DNA from: CAYYAU01 sp964469765 [NCBI: uncultured Clostridia bacterium]
Lineage (GTDB): Bacteria > UBA6262 > WVXT01 > CAYYAU01
NCBI GenBank assembly: GCA_964469765.1
Contig: CAYYAU010000053.1
Coordinates: 1 to 7,687, forward strand
Direction of reading: 5' to 3'
DNA length: 7,687 nt
The position numbers were made by a program, and so were the translations under genes. Each line of letters begins with the position of its first letter. Position 1 is the stretch's first letter. Shown here piece by piece: positions 5,718-7,687 of this stretch. Under the pieces are notes generated by a model. It had not been told where the DNA came from, searched no databases, and worked only from the letters and a program-made list of their open reading frames with translations.

Positions 5718-7037
5718 ATGTTAGAAAAATTATTTAAAATTAAACAAAGAGGAAGTTCAATAAAAAAAGAGGTAATTGGAGGTATAACAACCTTTGTTAC
5801 TATGTCTTATATTATTTTTGTTCAACCAGCAGTTTTATCTAATTGCGGAATGGATAAAGGTGCTGTTATGATGGCAACATGCGTTGCAAGTGGTATCGCA
5901 ATGTTACTTATGGCTTTTTTAGCTAATTATCCAATAGCACTTGCTCCTGCAATGGGACACAACTTCTACTTCGTCTTTGTTGTTTGTTTAACAATGGGGA
6001 TAGCCTGGCAAATAGCATTAGGAATAAACTTTGTATCAGGAGCGTTGTTTATTCTTATCTCCTTCTTTGGATTAAGAGGGGCTTTAGTTAACGCTGTACC
6101 TAACTGTTTAAAAAATGCAATTGCTGTTGGCATTGGATTGCTTATTGCATTTATTGGGCTTCAGTGGTCAGGAATTGTGGTAAAAAGTAAAGCAACATTG
6201 ATTACTTTGGGTAACTTTTCTGATACGATTGTTCTTATTTCCCTTTTAGGGCTTGTTGTGATTGCTATACTTATGGCTTTAAGAATAAAGGGATCTATCC
6301 TTATAGGTATTGGTATAAGTTTAATTGTTTCTCTATCACTTAGGATAATCAAATTTGAAGGCATTATTGGAACACCTCCATCAATTACTCCAACACTGTT
6401 TAAATTAAACATCTCTGGGGCGCTAAAATGGGAATTTATTGGTGTAATATTCACATTATTCTTCCTTGACTTATTTGATACAGTTGGAACATTAATCGGA
6501 ATTGGTGAAGAAGCTGGGTTTATAAAGGATGGAAAGTTTCCTAAAGCAAGAAGGGCTCTTTTAAGTGATGCATTTGGAACAGTTTCTGGAACACTACTTG
6601 GAACATCAACAATTACAAGCTATATAGAAAGTTCAACAGGAGTTGCGGAAGGAGCAAGAACTGGGTTTGCAAATGTTGTTACAGCTACTCTTTTTTTTCT
6701 TTCAATACTACTGTTTCCATTAATTAAAATGGTCTCTTCTGGAATAACAGTTCACGGGACAACCCTGTACCCAACAATTGCACCTGCATTGATTATAGTC
6801 GGGGTTCTAATGTTTGGTAATGTAAGAAAAATAAACTGGTCAGATTATACAGAAGCTATTCCCTCATTCCTTACATTTATCATTATGGCTTTCTCATTAA
6901 GTATAACAGAAGGCATATCAGTTGGATTCATCTCTTATACGATTCTAAAATTAGTAACAGGTAAAAGAAAACACCTCCCTCCTTTAATCAGTATCTTCTC
7001 CATACTTTTTATCTTAAGATACATCCTCCTGAAATAG
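5718..7037 (+). CDS. NCS2-family purine (adenine/guanine/hypoxanthine) permease, AzgA/PbuG-like
   Basis: An inner-membrane transporter that takes up purine bases, most likely by proton symport, for salvage. The 439-residue length is typical of this branch, with 12-14 membrane segments. RGSSIKKEVIGGITTFVTMSYIIFV (11-35) is the hallmark N-terminus; only this ATG places it correctly, since an in-frame stop lies at 5700 and the next Met is inside the first helix. The family marks DLFDTVGTLIG (251-261), SDAFGTVSGTLLGTSTITSYIES (283-305) and the GARTGF turn (312-317) point to the purine rather than the uracil or xanthine branch. The TM3 motif reads APAMGHNFYF (76-85), where PGMGLNAYF-like sequence is common, so His81 may alter specificity. 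It is divergent from the flavoprotein, and the -10 box is 9 bases from the ATG. It ends AAA-TAG, 99 bases from the convergent DUF2914 stop. The family is certain; the exact base transported is not. Confidence 0.94.
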   Translation: MLEKLFKIKQRGSSIKKEVIGGITTFVTMSYIIFVQPAVLSNCGMDKGAVMMATCVASGIAMLLMAFLANYPIALAPAMGHNFYFVFVVCLTMGIAWQIALGINFVSGALFILISFFGLRGALVNAVPNCLKNAIAVGIGLLIAFIGLQWSGIVVKSKATLITLGNFSDTIVLISLLGLVVIAILMALRIKGSILIGIGISLIVSLSLRIIKFEGIIGTPPSITPTLFKLNISGALKWEFIGVIFTLFFLDLFDTVGTLIGIGEEAGFIKDGKFPKARRALLSDAFGTVSGTLLGTSTITSYIESSTGVAEGARTGFANVVTATLFFLSILLFPLIKMVSSGITVHGTTLYPTIAPALIIVGVLMFGNVRKINWSDYTEAIPSFLTFIIMAFSLSITEGISVGFISYTILKLVTGKRKHLPPLISIFSILFILRYILLK

Positions 7038-7136
7038 TGGTTTTGTAGTTCTTTCTTTTTTTACCAATTAGACCCTCTTTTATTTATCAGAAATTTTTGA
7101 TTTTTGGTCTTTGTAGTTCAGAAGAATCTCCTATTT
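7038..7136. other. Convergent intergenic region between permease and DUF2914 gene
   Basis: This 99-base AT-rich gap lies between two facing stop codons. No classical hairpin plus T-tract terminator is seen for either direction. The best structure pairs AGACC (7070-7074) with GGTCT (7106-7110), with a small inner ATCA/TGAT pair (7086-7089, 7098-7101), but the loop is long and the following T-run is broken. A 10-base direct repeat, TTTGTAGTTC, occurs at 7042-7051 and 7110-7119. There is no sign of a small RNA or gene. Confidence 0.5.
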
Positions 7137-7687
7137 CTATTGCTCAGCCGGTACAGATTTTTCCTGTTCTTGGGTCGTTTGTTCTGTTACTTCTTTTTCT
7201 GTTATAGTCTTTGTTTCTATAACAAAAGAGTCCTTTTTTAATACATTACCCGACTCATCAATCACCTCAACAGACCAATCGCCAATCCATTGAGGCATAA
7301 TTGTTTTTGAACTCCATGTTCTATGCCTTATATATATGATATCCAAAGGAACCTCTGCCATCTTTTGAGTCCCATAGTACCAGATATGTTTAATCTGGGT
7401 TGGGGTTTTTGCTCCATAAATGTTAGTCCAATAATAAATCCTTTCCACATCTGAAGTAAATGTTGTTTTTGGGTTAACAGGTTCTCTCTCCTCAACACCC
7501 TCGCATAAAGCAGACTCCTTTACTTCAAGTTGCTGTTGTTCCGTTTGAACATTTTGTTGAATCTGTGGTTCTTCTACAACTGGTGTTTTTTGCTGTATTT
7601 GTTCTTCTGTAACCGGCGCTGTGGTCCCTTCTTGTGATAAAATACTTCCTACACAAATAATACCCAAAAGAAAAACAATACAAAAGC
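7137..7687 (-). CDS. DUF2914-domain exported protein, N-terminus cut by window edge
   Basis: A protein of unknown function, probably periplasmic or membrane-anchored. The reading frame stays open to the right edge: the first visible residues FCIVFLLGIICVGSILS are the hydrophobic core and end of a signal peptide or anchor, so the true start lies outside the window and the TTG at 7667 is not it. No lipobox is seen, because Ile rather than a small residue precedes the Cys. Next is a flexible linker of about 60 residues rich in Gln, Glu, Thr, Pro and Val. The C-terminal domain (VERIYYW, then IKHIWYYG, IIYIRHRTWSSK and GDWSVEVIDESGNVL) has the Trp/Arg pattern of DUF2914. A short Thr/Gln/Glu tail follows. 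About 182 residues are visible. It converges on the permease and its operon partners are off-window. The family call is good; the function is unknown for the whole family. Confidence 0.83.
   Translation of the reverse strand, partial: FCIVFLLGIICVGSILSQEGTTAPVTEEQIQQKTPVVEEPQIQQNVQTEQQQLEVKESALCEGVEEREPVNPKTTFTSDVERIYYWTNIYGAKTPTQIKHIWYYGTQKMAEVPLDIIYIRHRTWSSKTIMPQWIGDWSVEVIDESGNVLKKDSFVIETKTITEKEVTEQTTQEQEKSVPAEQ

Noticed and set aside
6161-6454. Open frame of 97 codons on the minus strand
   Set aside because: Antisense shadow of the NCS2 permease with no start signal or domain.
7070-7110. AGACC/GGTCT hairpin as a terminator
   Set aside because: The loop is over 30 bases with only weak inner pairing, and no clean T-run follows on either strand.
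7042-7119. Repeated TTTGTAGTTC as the start of a CRISPR array
   Set aside because: Only two 10-base copies; flanking bases are not conserved and no spacer-repeat periodicity follows.
7665-7667. TTG as the start codon of the DUF2914 gene
   Set aside because: The hydrophobic signal continues upstream in the same frame to the window edge, so the true start is outside.

Overview
The window is a gene-dense, AT-rich bacterial segment with eight protein genes: six complete and one cut at each edge. A diderm (Gram-negative-type) cell is suggested by a predicted outer-membrane beta-barrel with a Sec signal and a C-terminal Phe, and by a probable periplasmic DUF2914 protein. The mix of a TMTC-like glycosyltransferase with TPRs, DUF2914, and the accA-pfkA order best known from Bacillus-type Firmicutes does not point to one familiar phylum. 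An uncultivated low-GC diderm lineage (Omnitrophica-like or similar) is plausible, but nothing here proves it. The standard genetic code reads cleanly. No rRNA, tRNA, CRISPR array, insertion sequence or phage gene was seen, and no stretch over 300 bases lacks a gene.

Layout. On the minus strand, read right to left from about 5650 to 1, two likely transcription units follow each other. The first starts at a promoter at 5624-5652 and holds a cysteine-motif flavoprotein reductase (5602-5048), the biotin transporter subunit bioY (5010-4408) and a membrane glycosyltransferase with C-terminal TPRs (4371-2545). The second starts at a strong promoter (2492-2520) just after that gene and holds an outer-membrane protein (2455-1760), accA (1756-743) and pfkA (741 off the left edge). 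Its genes are separated by only 3 and 1 bases. On the plus strand, an NCS2 purine permease (5718-7037) is divergent from the reductase; its promoter sits so close to the ATG that the mRNA looks leaderless. A DUF2914 protein (7687-7137, minus) converges on the permease and runs off the right edge.

How the genes work together. BioY imports biotin, the cofactor of acetyl-CoA carboxylase, whose alpha subunit AccA is encoded downstream. PfkA commits sugar to glycolysis, the source of acetyl-CoA, and AccA commits acetyl-CoA to fatty acid synthesis. The outer-membrane protein and the glycosyltransferase act at the cell envelope. The permease salvages nucleobases. This is mostly housekeeping metabolism; no clearly new defence or mobile system was found. 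The main points of interest are the leaderless or SD-less starts, the accA-pfkA operon headed by an outer-membrane protein, the prokaryotic TMTC-like enzyme, and a strong TAG stop-codon bias.
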